Part shown: in pieces, positions 1-7,621 of the stretch
Position numbering within the stretch: position 1 is the first letter of the stretch
Layout of the letters: each line of letters starts with the position of its first letter
Source of the DNA: Streptomyces geranii
GTDB lineage: Bacteria; Actinomycetota; Actinomycetes; Streptomycetales; Streptomycetaceae
DNA: 64,000 bases
Direction: 5' to 3'
NCBI RefSeq assembly: GCF_002954775.1
Contig: NZ_PJME01000026.1
Coordinates: 1-64,000, forward strand
The notes under the pieces: model-generated
Database searches by the model: none
Told to the model about the DNA's origin: nothing
Seen by the model: the letters and a program-made list of their open reading frames with translations, nothing else
Position numbers and translations under genes: made by a program

Positions 1-30
1 CCACCCACCCCAGGCCCGTCCCACCCTCCA

Positions 31-100
31 GCCCGTCCGGCGCTTGAGGACAAAGCGGGGGTCCGGGGGCGGCAGCCCCCAGGGATGGGACGGGTAGGGG
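31..100. repeat. Streptomyces-type intergenic element with hairpin
   Basis: The stretch downstream of the kinase gene contains GGGGGC-ggca-GCCCCC (65-80), a perfect 6-bp stem with a 4-nt loop, preceded by GTCCGGCGCTTGAGGAC (35-51). I recognise this sequence combination from many Streptomyces intergenic regions. It lies 3' of the leftward kinase gene and may act as a terminator, although there is no T-tract. Confidence 0.5.
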
Positions 101-118
101 CGGCGGGGGCGAAGAAAC

Positions 119-2539
119 TCACCCCGTACGAGCCGTCCCCGTCCCCTTCTCCGCGTCCAGCGCGTACACACACCGGTCCTTGCTGCACGCGTACACGACA
201 CCGTCCTTGACCACCGGCGCCCCGGTGATCTCACCACCGGTCGCCAGCTTCCACCGCAACCGGCCGTCGTCCGCCTTCAGGGTGTACAGCAGATGGTCGG
301 TCGAGCCGAAGTGGATGCGCCCCTCCGCCACCGCCGGGGCGCCGACGATGTCGCCGCCCGCCTGGAAGCGCCATTTGGGGGTACCGGTGACCGCGTCCAA
401 GGTGTATAGACCCTTGCCGCTGCCGACGTGCACATGCCCCGCCGCGACCAGCACCGGCTCGATCGACGCCCGCGACTCCGTCGCGATCCGCCACCGGTCC
501 CGCCCGTCCGCCGCGTCGAGGGCGTACACCGTACCGAGGTAGTCGGCGAGGTACACGCCGCCGCCGGTGACCGCCGGGCCCGGGGCGAAGGTGGGCGGGG
601 AGAGGAAGACCGCCGGGGCCTCGAAGTGCCAGCGGACATGGCCGCCGGCGACGTCGATCGCGAGGACGCGGGTGCCTGCGGAGACGTACACCTGGCCGTC
701 CGGTCCCGGGGTCAGCCGGACCGGGACCCCGCCGCAGGAGGTGGCGTCGCCGATCGGGTAGGACCAGCGCTCGTCACCCGTACGGGCCTCCAGGGCGCGC
801 AGTCTGGCGTCCTGCCAGACGAAGACCGTGCCCTCGTGGACCTGGGGTCCGGCCTCCGGGGACTCGAAGTCAGTCTGGGCGCCGCCGTGCTCCCACAGTT
901 TCTGGCCGGTCGCCGCGTCCCAGCCCTGGACGCCGCCACCGCGCGTACCGGTGACGACCGTGCCCCGGTCGGCCTTGAGGGAGTAGACCCAGGCGTCCGT
1001 CGAGAGCCGCCACAGGTCCATGCCCTCACGCGCGTCGAGCGCGAACAGGGTGGGTCCGTCGGAGGCGTGGATACGGCCGTCCGCGACCGCCATCGACCAG
1101 GCGACGTCCCTCGTCTTGAAGCGCCGGCGGCCCGTCATCACATCGAGGGCGTGCACCTCGAAGGAGGTGACGTAGACGAGGTCACCGGCGACCGACGGGG
1201 TGCCCCAGACGTCGTTCGACATGCGGAAACGCCAGGGGCGCCAGCCCGCCGGGGACTCCGGGGGCAGCGGCGGCGCGACCGGCAGCGGGTTCGGGTCGGC
1301 GCCGTTGACGCCGGGTCGCGGGCGCGACCAGGAGGCCACCAGGCCCGCCTCCGGCGGCGGTGCCTGTACGGCGGTGGCGCGCACGTCGGCGACGCGCGGG
1401 CCGGGGCCGATGGGCACGGGGGCACCGGCGAGGCGTACGGGGCCGGTGTCGGGCGCTCCGGTGGGTACGGGGGCGGGCATGGGGCCGGGTACGAGCCCCG
1501 GTCCCGGACCCAGACCCTGTCCCGGACCGGCGCCGAAGGGCGGCGGGTCGTGGGACGGGGGCGGCGGGATCGCCAACCTGCCACCGCCACCTCCACCACC
1601 GCCTCCGCTGCGGCCACCGGACGCCTGCGGCTTCGGCGCCGGACGGCCGCCGCGCCGCGTCTCGATGAGGGTCACCGCGCGCTCGGGCAGCCACGCGGAC
1701 GCCGTACCGCTGTCGTCGGAGCCGGAGCCGAAGAGGTGAGGGGCCAGCTGGGCCTGGAGGTCGGCGGGGTTGGGGCGGCCCGTCGCCTCCATCTGCATAC
1801 AGGATTCGATGAGCGGCCGGAGTTCGTCGGGCAGGCCTTCGAGGTCCGGGCCCTCCCGGAGCAGCATGAAGACCGTCTCGACCGGGTTGGCGCCGTGGAA
1901 GGGGGCGTGCCCGGTGGCCGCGAAGACCAGCATCGAGCCGAGCGAGAACACGTCACTGGCGCCGGTGACGCTGCGCGAGTCCTTCGCCTGCTCGGGGGAC
2001 ATGTAGGCGGGCGTACCGACGGCGACGTTCGTCATGGTCAAACGCGTGTTCGACACACCTGACGCGATACCGAAGTCGATGACCCGGGGCCCGTCCTCGA
2101 CGACGAGCACGTTGGACGGCTTCAGGTCGCGGTGGACGAGCCCGGCGCCGTGGATGGACTGCAGCGCCTCCGCGACGCCCGCCGCGAGCCAGCGCACCGC
2201 CTGGGCCGGCATCGGCCCGCACTCGTTCACTATCTCTTCGAGCGAGGGCGCGGGCACGTACGCGGTGGCCAGCCAGGGCACGGCGGCCCGCGGATCGGCG
2301 TCGACGACGGCGGCCGTGTAGAAGCCGGAGACGGCCCGCGCCGCCTCCACCTCACGCGTGAAGCGCACCCGGAACAGCTGGTCCTCGGCCAGCTCCGTCC
2401 GGACCGTCTTGATCGCCACACGGCGGCCGGAGGCCGAGCGCGCGAGATAGACCAGCCCCATGCCGCCGGCACCCAGCCGTCCCAGCACCTCGAACGGCCC
2501 GATCCGCCGCGGATCGTGCTGCGTCAGCTGATCCACCAC
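119..2539 (-). CDS. Serine/threonine protein kinase with C-terminal PQQ-type beta-propeller
   Basis: Hanks-type kinase that phosphorylates proteins on Ser/Thr. The kinase domain fills roughly residues 12-270, with glycine loop GRLGAGGMG, catalytic HRDLKPSNV, DFG and the activation-loop end GTPAYMSPEQ. A low-complexity linker follows (a run of nine Gly, then Pro/Gly-rich). The C-terminal 400 residues are repeated PQQ-like blades such as LYTLKADDGRLRWKL and VYALDAADGRDRW, an eight-bladed-propeller type fold that would act as sensor or scaffold. No transmembrane segment is seen, so the protein is probably cytoplasmic or peripheral, unlike PknB-type kinases with external sensors. The start is placed at GTG 2539 because GGAGG lies about 10 nt upstream; an open frame extends to 2572 without a better ribosome site. 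Its substrate is unknown. Confidence 0.93.
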   Translation of the reverse strand: MVDQLTQHDPRRIGPFEVLGRLGAGGMGLVYLARSASGRRVAIKTVRTELAEDQLFRVRFTREVEAARAVSGFYTAAVVDADPRAAVPWLATAYVPAPSLEEIVNECGPMPAQAVRWLAAGVAEALQSIHGAGLVHRDLKPSNVLVVEDGPRVIDFGIASGVSNTRLTMTNVAVGTPAYMSPEQAKDSRSVTGASDVFSLGSMLVFAATGHAPFHGANPVETVFMLLREGPDLEGLPDELRPLIESCMQMEATGRPNPADLQAQLAPHLFGSGSDDSGTASAWLPERAVTLIETRRGGRPAPKPQASGGRSGGGGGGGGGRLAIPPPPSHDPPPFGAGPGQGLGPGPGLVPGPMPAPVPTGAPDTGPVRLAGAPVPIGPGPRVADVRATAVQAPPPEAGLVASWSRPRPGVNGADPNPLPVAPPLPPESPAGWRPWRFRMSNDVWGTPSVAGDLVYVTSFEVHALDVMTGRRRFKTRDVAWSMAVADGRIHASDGPTLFALDAREGMDLWRLSTDAWVYSLKADRGTVVTGTRGGGVQGWDAATGQKLWEHGGAQTDFESPEAGPQVHEGTVFVWQDARLRALEARTGDERWSYPIGDATSCGGVPVRLTPGPDGQVYVSAGTRVLAIDVAGGHVRWHFEAPAVFLSPPTFAPGPAVTGGGVYLADYLGTVYALDAADGRDRWRIATESRASIEPVLVAAGHVHVGSGKGLYTLDAVTGTPKWRFQAGGDIVGAPAVAEGRIHFGSTDHLLYTLKADDGRLRWKLATGGEITGAPVVKDGVVYACSKDRCVYALDAEKGTGTARTG

Positions 2540-2783
2540 TTGCCTGCCACCTCCCCGTACGAGCCGCGTCACCTACACATATGTACGCGACCCCGTGCAG
2601 CGTCTCACCACCGCCACCGCCTTGGCGGCACGCACCCCGATTCTTCCTGGCCGGGGCACAGGTTGCGAACTCGGGTCCGGAACGGGGTGTCTCCACACAA
2701 GTCGGCTCAAAACACCCTTCCGAGGGGGCTTCCACAGGTGCTCCTACCCCGCCCGTACACCGCCCGTACCCGCTCCCAGCGGC

Positions 2784-3503
2784 TCATTTCCGGAGCAGTG
2801 CGAACGACGCCCCCTGGTTGTCCGTGACGACCGCCACATTCCCGTACGAAGTGTCGAAGGGCGTCGCCTGGACCCGGCCGCCGAGCCTGGCGACCGCCCC
2901 GAGGGCCTCGTCCATGTCCTCGACGGCGAAATGGACCAGGAAATGCGGCGGCATCTCGGCCGGGAACACCTCGGAGACGTCGGCCCGGCCGAAGTCGGGG
3001 GCCGCGTCCGGGCCGAACAGTGCCTCGTGGAAGAGGTTGCCGTAGAAGGTGTTGGCGACGGCGGTGTCCCGGGCGTACAGCTCGGCCCAGGCGAAGGTGC
3101 CGGGCTCGTGCCGGCGCCCGAAACCGGCGTGCGTACCGGCCTGCCACAGCCCGAAGACGGCCCCCTCGGGGTCGGTCGCCAGGGCGGTGGTGCCCAGCTC
3201 CCCCAAGGGAACCGGCGCGGTGATCACCTGTCCGCCGGCCGCGTGGATACGGGCGACGAGGGCGTGGGCGTCCGGGGTGGCGAAGTACACCGTCCAGACG
3301 GTGGGCATGCGGCCGTCGGCCTTGTGGGCGAGGGACGCGACGGGCTCGTCGTCGCGCAGGGCCCGCACCAGACCCTCCTTCTCCTGGAAGGTCCACCCGA
3401 AAAGCTCACCGTAGAAGCGCTTGCCCGCCTCTACGTCGGGCAGCTGGGCGTCCAGCCAGCACGGGACGCCCTCTGTGCGGGCGGATGCCCTGTTTTCGGC
3501 CAT
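2784..3503 (-). CDS. VOC (glyoxalase/bleomycin-resistance fold) family protein
   Basis: A 239-aa protein with two vicinal-oxygen-chelate modules. The first contains FYGELFGWTFQE and the second FYGNLFHEALF; the second also carries the typical closing segment HFAVEDMDEALGAVARLGG. Such tandem-VOC proteins of actinomycetes resemble the mycobacterial Cfp30B family and have no settled reaction. They are soluble, and some bind metal or small hydrophobic ligands. The ATG start at 3503 opens the frame with the motif PCWLDAQLPD that begins the first module. It stands alone, divergent from the TetR gene. The family is certain; the substrate is not. Confidence 0.88.
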   Translation of the reverse strand: MAENRASARTEGVPCWLDAQLPDVEAGKRFYGELFGWTFQEKEGLVRALRDDEPVASLAHKADGRMPTVWTVYFATPDAHALVARIHAAGGQVITAPVPLGELGTTALATDPEGAVFGLWQAGTHAGFGRRHEPGTFAWAELYARDTAVANTFYGNLFHEALFGPDAAPDFGRADVSEVFPAEMPPHFLVHFAVEDMDEALGAVARLGGRVQATPFDTSYGNVAVVTDNQGASFALLRK

Positions 3504-3687
3504 ACCGTCAAGTTAACGGTCCTTCACGCATCCCGCAGGGCAGCGGCGGGGGCCGCGGGAGGATCAGGGGCCGGACCAGGCACAGCCGTCTCCCAGGGGC
3601 CCCTCAGATGGTCTCTCACCGCTCACAGATCACCATTGCACCCCATTTGCAGTCGGCCGAATCGCGCTCCGATCACCCCTCGGTAAG

Positions 3688-3702
3688 CTGACGGCATGAC
3701 AG
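3688..3702. promoter_or_regulatory. Possible degenerate copy of the CTGACG-N3-CGTCAG operator at the tetR start
   Basis: CTGACGGCATGACAG overlaps the ATG of the TetR gene (3696). The left half matches the palindrome found in front of the catabolic genes exactly; the right half differs at two of six positions. It could be an autoregulatory site. Being over a start codon, it could also be chance, so this is a weak call. Confidence 0.3.
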
Positions 3703-4343
3703 GACAAGTGCGTACCGTCGACGGCCGTGTGGCCGGCCGGCGTGGGCAGGCGACCCGGCAGAAGCTGCTCGACTGCCTCAGCGAGATGCTCAGCTCCTCC
3801 CCTTACCGGGACGTCAAAGTCATCGATGTCGCCCGGAAGGCGGGGACTTCACCCGCGACCTTCTACCAGTACTTCCCGGACGTCGAAGGCGCCGTCCTGG
3901 AGATCGCCGAGCAAATGGCCACGGAGGGCGCCGGGTTGACCGAGCTGCTCGCCGGGCGGTCATGGGTCGGCAAGGCCGGGTGGCAGACCGCCCAGGAACT
4001 CGTGGACGGGTTCCTGGAGTTCTGGCGCAGGAACGACGCGATCCTCAGGGTCGTCGATCTGGGCGCCGCCGAGGGCGACAAGCGGTTCTACAAGATCCGC
4101 ATGAAGATCCTCAACTCCGTGAACAACTCCCTTACGGACACGGTCACCGAGCTGCAGGCCAAGGGCAAGGTCGACAAGGACGTCAACCCCGCCGCCATGG
4201 CCGGCTCCCTCGTCGCGATGCTCGCGGCGGTGGCCTCGCACCAGCGCGGCTTCCAGACCTGGGGCGTGAAACAGGCCGAACTGAAGCCGAACCTGGCCCT
4301 GTTGGTCCACCTGGGCGTGACCGGCAAGAAGCCGACGAAATAG
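3696..4343 (+). CDS. TetR family transcriptional regulator
   Basis: A 215-aa repressor-type protein. The N-terminal helix-turn-helix is clear (RQKLLDCLSEML, then VIDVARKAGTSPATFYQYF at about residues 45-65), followed by an all-helical ligand domain. The protein ends in a Lys-rich tail. It is divergent from the VOC gene and faces a DDN-type oxidoreductase/acyl-CoA dehydrogenase operon, a common setting for repressors of lipid or steroid-like catabolism that sense acyl-CoA ligands. A degenerate copy of the window-wide palindrome overlaps its start. It is therefore the first candidate for the protein that binds the CTGACG-N3-CGTCAG sites; that link is inference. Confidence 0.9.
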   Translation: MTGQVRTVDGRVAGRRGQATRQKLLDCLSEMLSSSPYRDVKVIDVARKAGTSPATFYQYFPDVEGAVLEIAEQMATEGAGLTELLAGRSWVGKAGWQTAQELVDGFLEFWRRNDAILRVVDLGAAEGDKRFYKIRMKILNSVNNSLTDTVTELQAKGKVDKDVNPAAMAGSLVAMLAAVASHQRGFQTWGVKQAELKPNLALLVHLGVTGKKPTK

Positions 4344-4398
4344 CGCACGCCCACTTACTCCAGGTTCGGCAGCCCGGTCGGGCTCAAGTCCTGTCACG

Positions 4399-4442
4399 CA
4401 GGCGGTGGTTCACTCCGGTCCCGGCCGGAGGGCCACCGCCTG
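4399..4442. terminator. Strong nested hairpin between convergent genes
   Basis: Outer arms CAGGCGGTGG (4399-4408) and CCACCGCCTG (4433-4442) pair perfectly. An inner stem CTCCGG/CCGGAG (4413-4418, 4425-4430) continues the fold. It sits between the convergent tetR and DDN-type genes and would act as a bidirectional terminator, although no T-run follows. Confidence 0.7.
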
Positions 4443-4487
4443 TCGCGCATCTCCCCTGCCGGACAAAGGCGTTCAGCGGCTCAGCTG

Positions 4488-4543
4488 TTCACTGACTCTC
4501 TGACTCGCTGACTCGCCGACTCACTGATTCACTGATTCACTGC
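4488..4543. repeat. Seven tandem copies of an 8-bp unit
   Basis: Units read TTCACTGA, CTCTCTGA, CTCGCTGA, CTCGCCGA, CTCACTGA, TTCACTGA and TTCACTGC in unbroken register. The last copy contains the stop codon of the leftward oxidoreductase gene (4537-4539), so the array starts inside the gene's end and extends into the 3' region. Confidence 0.85.
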
Positions 4544-5025
4544 CGTACGATCCGGAAGATCCGTATCTCCCGCTCGATCCGCGCCTGATAGGTGGCGTAC
4601 GGCGGCCAGAACGCGAGCAGCGCCTTCCAGGCGGCGGCGCGTTCCTCACCGGCCAGCAGCCGGGCGGTGACCGGGATGTCCTCCCCTTTCCAGCTGACCT
4701 CGGCGTCCGGATGGGCGAGGAGGTTGGCGGTCCAGGCAGGGTGACCGGTACGGCCGAAGTTGGACCCGATCAGCAGCCAGCTCTCACCGCCACCGCCTTC
4801 GGGCATGCAGGCGAGCGGGGTACGTCGCGGCAGCCCGCTCTTCGCGCCGCGCGCGGTGAGTACGACGCCGGGCAGCAGCTGGGCGCTGAGCAGCACCTTT
4901 CCCCTGGTCAGTCGGTGTACGGCACGGTCGAGGGCGGGGATCACGTGCGGGGCGATCCGGGCGAAGGCGGGGGCCGAGGAGACCCTCTGCACCGCCTTCA
5001 CGACTCTGGCCGCAGTCACTGGCAT
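4537..5025 (-). CDS. Deazaflavin (F420)-dependent nitroreductase family protein
   Basis: A 162-aa DDN-family split-beta-barrel protein. Family hallmarks are LLTTRGAKSG-like LTARGAKSGLPRRTPLACMPEG near residue 55, and GSNFGRTGHPAWTANLLAHPDAEV, the region that in Mycobacterium Ddn binds F420. The C-terminus WPPYATYQARIEREIRIF is also typical. Members reduce nitro compounds or quinones, or oxidise lipid-like substrates with F420. Its start codon overlaps the stop of the upstream acyl-CoA dehydrogenase by one base (TGATG), so the two are translationally coupled, and the pairing suggests an oxidoreductase role in the same catabolic route. The 3' end runs into an 8-bp tandem array. Confidence 0.9.
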   Translation of the reverse strand: MPVTAARVVKAVQRVSSAPAFARIAPHVIPALDRAVHRLTRGKVLLSAQLLPGVVLTARGAKSGLPRRTPLACMPEGGGGESWLLIGSNFGRTGHPAWTANLLAHPDAEVSWKGEDIPVTARLLAGEERAAAWKALLAFWPPYATYQARIEREIRIFRIVRQ

Positions 5026-6266
5026 CAGACGGTCACCTCTCCCGCGTCGAACTCGTCGAAGAGCCTCGCGGCGTCGGCCGCGTGCGCGCGGAGCCGGTGC
5101 ACGGGCCCGAACAGCAGCTCGTCGCCTGCGGCGCGCTTGAAGTACAGCTGGGCTTCGTGTTCCCAGGTGAAGCCGATGCCGCCGTGGAGTTGGATGCCCT
5201 CGGCGGCGGCGGTGCGGAGGGATTCGAGGGCCTGGGCGAGAGCGAGGCCGCCTGCTCGCTCTCCCTCGCGGGCGGTTGCCCAGGCCGCGTAGTAGGCGGC
5301 TGAGCGGGCTGCTTGGACTTGTACGTAGACGTCGGCGAGGTGGTGTTTCACGGCCTGGAAGGAGCCGATCGGTCTGCCGAACTGCTCGCGCTGCATGGCG
5401 TGTTCTACGGTCAGTTCCAGGATTCGGGTGGCTGCGCCGACTGCTTCCGCGGCGAGGAATGTGGCGGCCGTGTCTCCTAGTCGGGGCAGGTGGGCAGTGG
5501 TTTGGCTTTCCGTGGGTGGGGGCTGGTCGCGCAGTTCCTCGCGCCCCTTGACGGCGTCTCCCAGCAACTCCGCTTTTACGTTCCGTAGTTGCAGGCGGCC
5601 TTGGGGTCTTGTCGGGTCCAGGGTCGTTTGGCGGGTGCGGGTCAGGCCTGTGGGGTTGCCCTGGACCAAGTAGAAGCGGGTGTGGGAGCGGGCGTAGCCG
5701 CCTGTGTGGGCCGGGATCAGGAGGAGTTGGGCGCTGTGGGCGTCCAGGACCTGGCTCACCTGGCCGAACAGGCGCCAGCCGTCCGCCCGTTGGGTCGCCT
5801 GGACGCCTCCGGCGCGGCCTCCCCCGGCCCAGTCCCGGCTCGGTTCGCCGGTCAGGGAGAGGACGGTGGCCAGGGCGGTGCCGGGGACCGCGAGGGTGGC
5901 GGTCAGGGTGCCGTCGGCGATGCGTGGGAGGAGGTCCGCGCGTTGGGCCTCGGTGCCGAGGGCGGTGATCAGGGGGGCCGTGAGGACGGCTGTCGCCAGG
6001 AGCGGGGAAGGGGCCAGGGCTCGGCCCAACTCCTCTGCGGCCAGAGCGAGTTCCGTGATCGTGGCGCCGTCGACACCGCCGTACGACTCGGGGAGGGCCA
6101 GGGCGGGGAGGCCCAGTTGTTCGGCGAGGGCCGTCCAGAGGGCGGGGTCGTGCCCGGCCGGGGTGTCGACGGCGGCCCGTACGTCACCGGGCGAGCAGCG
6201 CTTGCGGAGCAGCTCGCGGAGGGTACGGCGGATGTGGTCCTGTTCAGGGGTGAAGCGGGTGTCCAT
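5025..6266 (-). CDS. Acyl-CoA dehydrogenase family protein with a repeat-derived insertion
   Basis: A 413-aa flavoprotein of the acyl-CoA dehydrogenase superfamily, which introduces a C2-C3 double bond into an acyl-CoA with FAD. The N-terminal helical domain contains LALPESYGGVDG, and the C-terminal domain has MQREQFGRPIGSFQAVKHHLAD and IQLHGGIGFTWEHEAQLYFKR. Residues around 235-260 (KGREELRDQPPPTESQ and on) do not look like the family. They are encoded by a copy of the Streptomyces intergenic repeat (5521-5550) sitting in frame inside the gene. The operator at 6310-6324 lies about 45 bp upstream of the ATG. It forms an operon with the DDN-type gene. The insertion might impair function; the reading frame is intact. 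Confidence 0.9.
   Translation of the reverse strand: MDTRFTPEQDHIRRTLRELLRKRCSPGDVRAAVDTPAGHDPALWTALAEQLGLPALALPESYGGVDGATITELALAAEELGRALAPSPLLATAVLTAPLITALGTEAQRADLLPRIADGTLTATLAVPGTALATVLSLTGEPSRDWAGGGRAGGVQATQRADGWRLFGQVSQVLDAHSAQLLLIPAHTGGYARSHTRFYLVQGNPTGLTRTRQTTLDPTRPQGRLQLRNVKAELLGDAVKGREELRDQPPPTESQTTAHLPRLGDTAATFLAAEAVGAATRILELTVEHAMQREQFGRPIGSFQAVKHHLADVYVQVQAARSAAYYAAWATAREGERAGGLALAQALESLRTAAAEGIQLHGGIGFTWEHEAQLYFKRAAGDELLFGPVHRLRAHAADAARLFDEFDAGEVTV
5521..5550 (-). repeat. Intergenic repeat copy inside a coding sequence
   Basis: GGCTGGTCGCGCAGTTCCTC followed by GCGCCCCTTG is the reverse complement of the element present at 10168, 58773 and 61275. Here it lies inside the acyl-CoA dehydrogenase gene and is translated as GREELRDQP. 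Confidence 0.8.
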
Positions 6267-6309
6267 GACCTGCCCCTCCTGGGCGTCCGCGGCGCCCGCT
6301 CAGCGGGAT

Positions 6310-6324
6310 CTGACGGTTCGTCAT
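6310..6324. promoter_or_regulatory. Palindromic operator (regulon site) upstream of acyl-CoA dehydrogenase
   Basis: CTGACGGTTCGTCAT matches the CTGACG-N3-CGTCAG consensus with one change. It lies 44 bp before the start of the leftward acyl-CoA dehydrogenase operon, in the divergent promoter region shared with the thiolase-like gene. Confidence 0.75.
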
Positions 6325-6360
6325 ATTAGGGCGGACGCCCTCTGCCGCACAGAGCCTGAG

Positions 6361-6375
6361 CTGATATACCGTCAG
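6361..6375. promoter_or_regulatory. Palindromic operator (regulon site) upstream of thiolase-like gene
   Basis: CTGATATACCGTCAG has the full right half-site and a CTGA left half. It lies about 40 bp before the rightward thiolase-like gene. Confidence 0.6.
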
Positions 6376-6416
6376 ATTCATGGTGAGTCGATGATGCGTC
6401 GATGGCGAGGTCGATG

Positions 6417-7589
6417 GTGAGCCGGAAAGTGGCGGTCGCCGGAGTCGCCCTGTCGGACTGCGGGCGCGTGGACGACGTGACCCCCTACGCACTGCACGCC
6501 CAGGCGGCCCGCCGGGCGCTGGCGGACTCGGGGCTCGGCCGGGAGGTGGTGGACGGTTTCGCGTCCGCCGGGCTCGGCACGCTGGCCCCCGCCGAGGTCG
6601 CCGAATACCTCGGCCTGCGCCCCACTTGGGTGGATTCCACCTCCGTCGGCGGTTCGACCTGGGAGGTCATGGCGGCGCACGCGGCGGACGCGATAGCCGC
6701 CGGCCACGCCAACGCCGTGCTCCTCGTCTACGGCTCCACGGCCCGCGCGGACGTCAAGGCGGGCCGGCGGACGGGCAATCTCTCCTTCGGTGCGCGCGGG
6801 CCGCTGCAGTTCGAGGTCCCGTACGGCCACACGCTCATCGCCAAGTACGCGATGGCCGCCCGGCGCCATATGCACCAATACGGCACGACGATCGAGCAGT
6901 TGGCGTCGGTGGCCGTCCAGGCGAGGGCCAACGCGGCGCTGAACCCGGAGGCGATGTTCCGTACGCCGATCACGGTCGACGAGGTGCTCGACGGTCCGAT
7001 GATCGCGGACCCCTTCACCAAGCTGCACTGCTGTCTGCGCTCCGACGGGGGCGCGGCGGTGCTGCTGGTGGCCGAGGAGTACGTGCGGGACTGCCGTACG
7101 CGGCCGGTGTGGGTCCTCGGGACCGGGGAGCACGTCTCGCACGTCAGCATGTCGGAGTGGGCCGACTTCACGGTGTCCCCGGCGGCGGTGAGCGGGCGGA
7201 TCGCCTTCGAGCGGGCGGGAGTTCGGCCGGAGGAGATGGACTTCGCGGAGATCTACGACGCATTCACCTATATGACGCTGGTGACGCTGGAGGACCTCGG
7301 CTTCTGCGGGAAGGGTGAGGGCGGCCCCTTCGTGGAGGCGGCGAAGGGACGGCTGAAGGTGGCGGGCGGTGAGCTGCCAGTCAACACGGACGGGGGCGGC
7401 CTGTCGGCCCAACACCCCGGGATGCGGGGGCTGTTCCTGCTGGTGGAGGCCGTACGGCAGCTGCGTGGGGACGTGGGCGAGGCGCGGCAGGTACGTACGG
7501 GGGACGGGCGGTTGCCGCGCCTCGCGGTGGCGTCGGGGACAGGCGGATGGTTCTGCTCGTCCGGGACGGTGGTGCTGGGAGCCGACTAG
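6417..7589 (+). CDS. Thiolase-fold (SCP2-type) lipid-transfer/aldolase-like protein
   Basis: About 390 aa with the SCP2-thiolase fold: EIYDAFTYMTLVTLEDLGFC, GGGLSAQHPGMRGLFLLVEA and C-terminal GGWFCSSGTVVLG. The segment that carries the nucleophilic Cys in true thiolases reads STSVGGSTWEVMAAH, so that Cys is absent. Relatives that lost it, such as the steroid side-chain retro-aldolase Ltp2, work with a DUF35 partner to cleave beta-hydroxyacyl-CoAs, and a DUF35 gene under the same operator lies at 14399. The GTG at 6417 is chosen because GGCGAGG lies 6 nt upstream; ATG 6402 or 6414 in the same frame are alternatives. The thiolase fold is secure; an aldolase reaction is inference. Confidence 0.88.
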   Translation: MSRKVAVAGVALSDCGRVDDVTPYALHAQAARRALADSGLGREVVDGFASAGLGTLAPAEVAEYLGLRPTWVDSTSVGGSTWEVMAAHAADAIAAGHANAVLLVYGSTARADVKAGRRTGNLSFGARGPLQFEVPYGHTLIAKYAMAARRHMHQYGTTIEQLASVAVQARANAALNPEAMFRTPITVDEVLDGPMIADPFTKLHCCLRSDGGAAVLLVAEEYVRDCRTRPVWVLGTGEHVSHVSMSEWADFTVSPAAVSGRIAFERAGVRPEEMDFAEIYDAFTYMTLVTLEDLGFCGKGEGGPFVEAAKGRLKVAGGELPVNTDGGGLSAQHPGMRGLFLLVEAVRQLRGDVGEARQVRTGDGRLPRLAVASGTGGWFCSSGTVVLGAD

Positions 7590-7621
7590 ACGGACCGGAC
7601 CGGCCAGTTGGTGGCCGTCCG

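Noticed and set aside
428..2062. 544-aa open frame on the + strand opposite the kinase gene
   Set aside because: It is Arg/Gly/Ala-rich with no domains; the opposite strand encodes a clear kinase and propeller.
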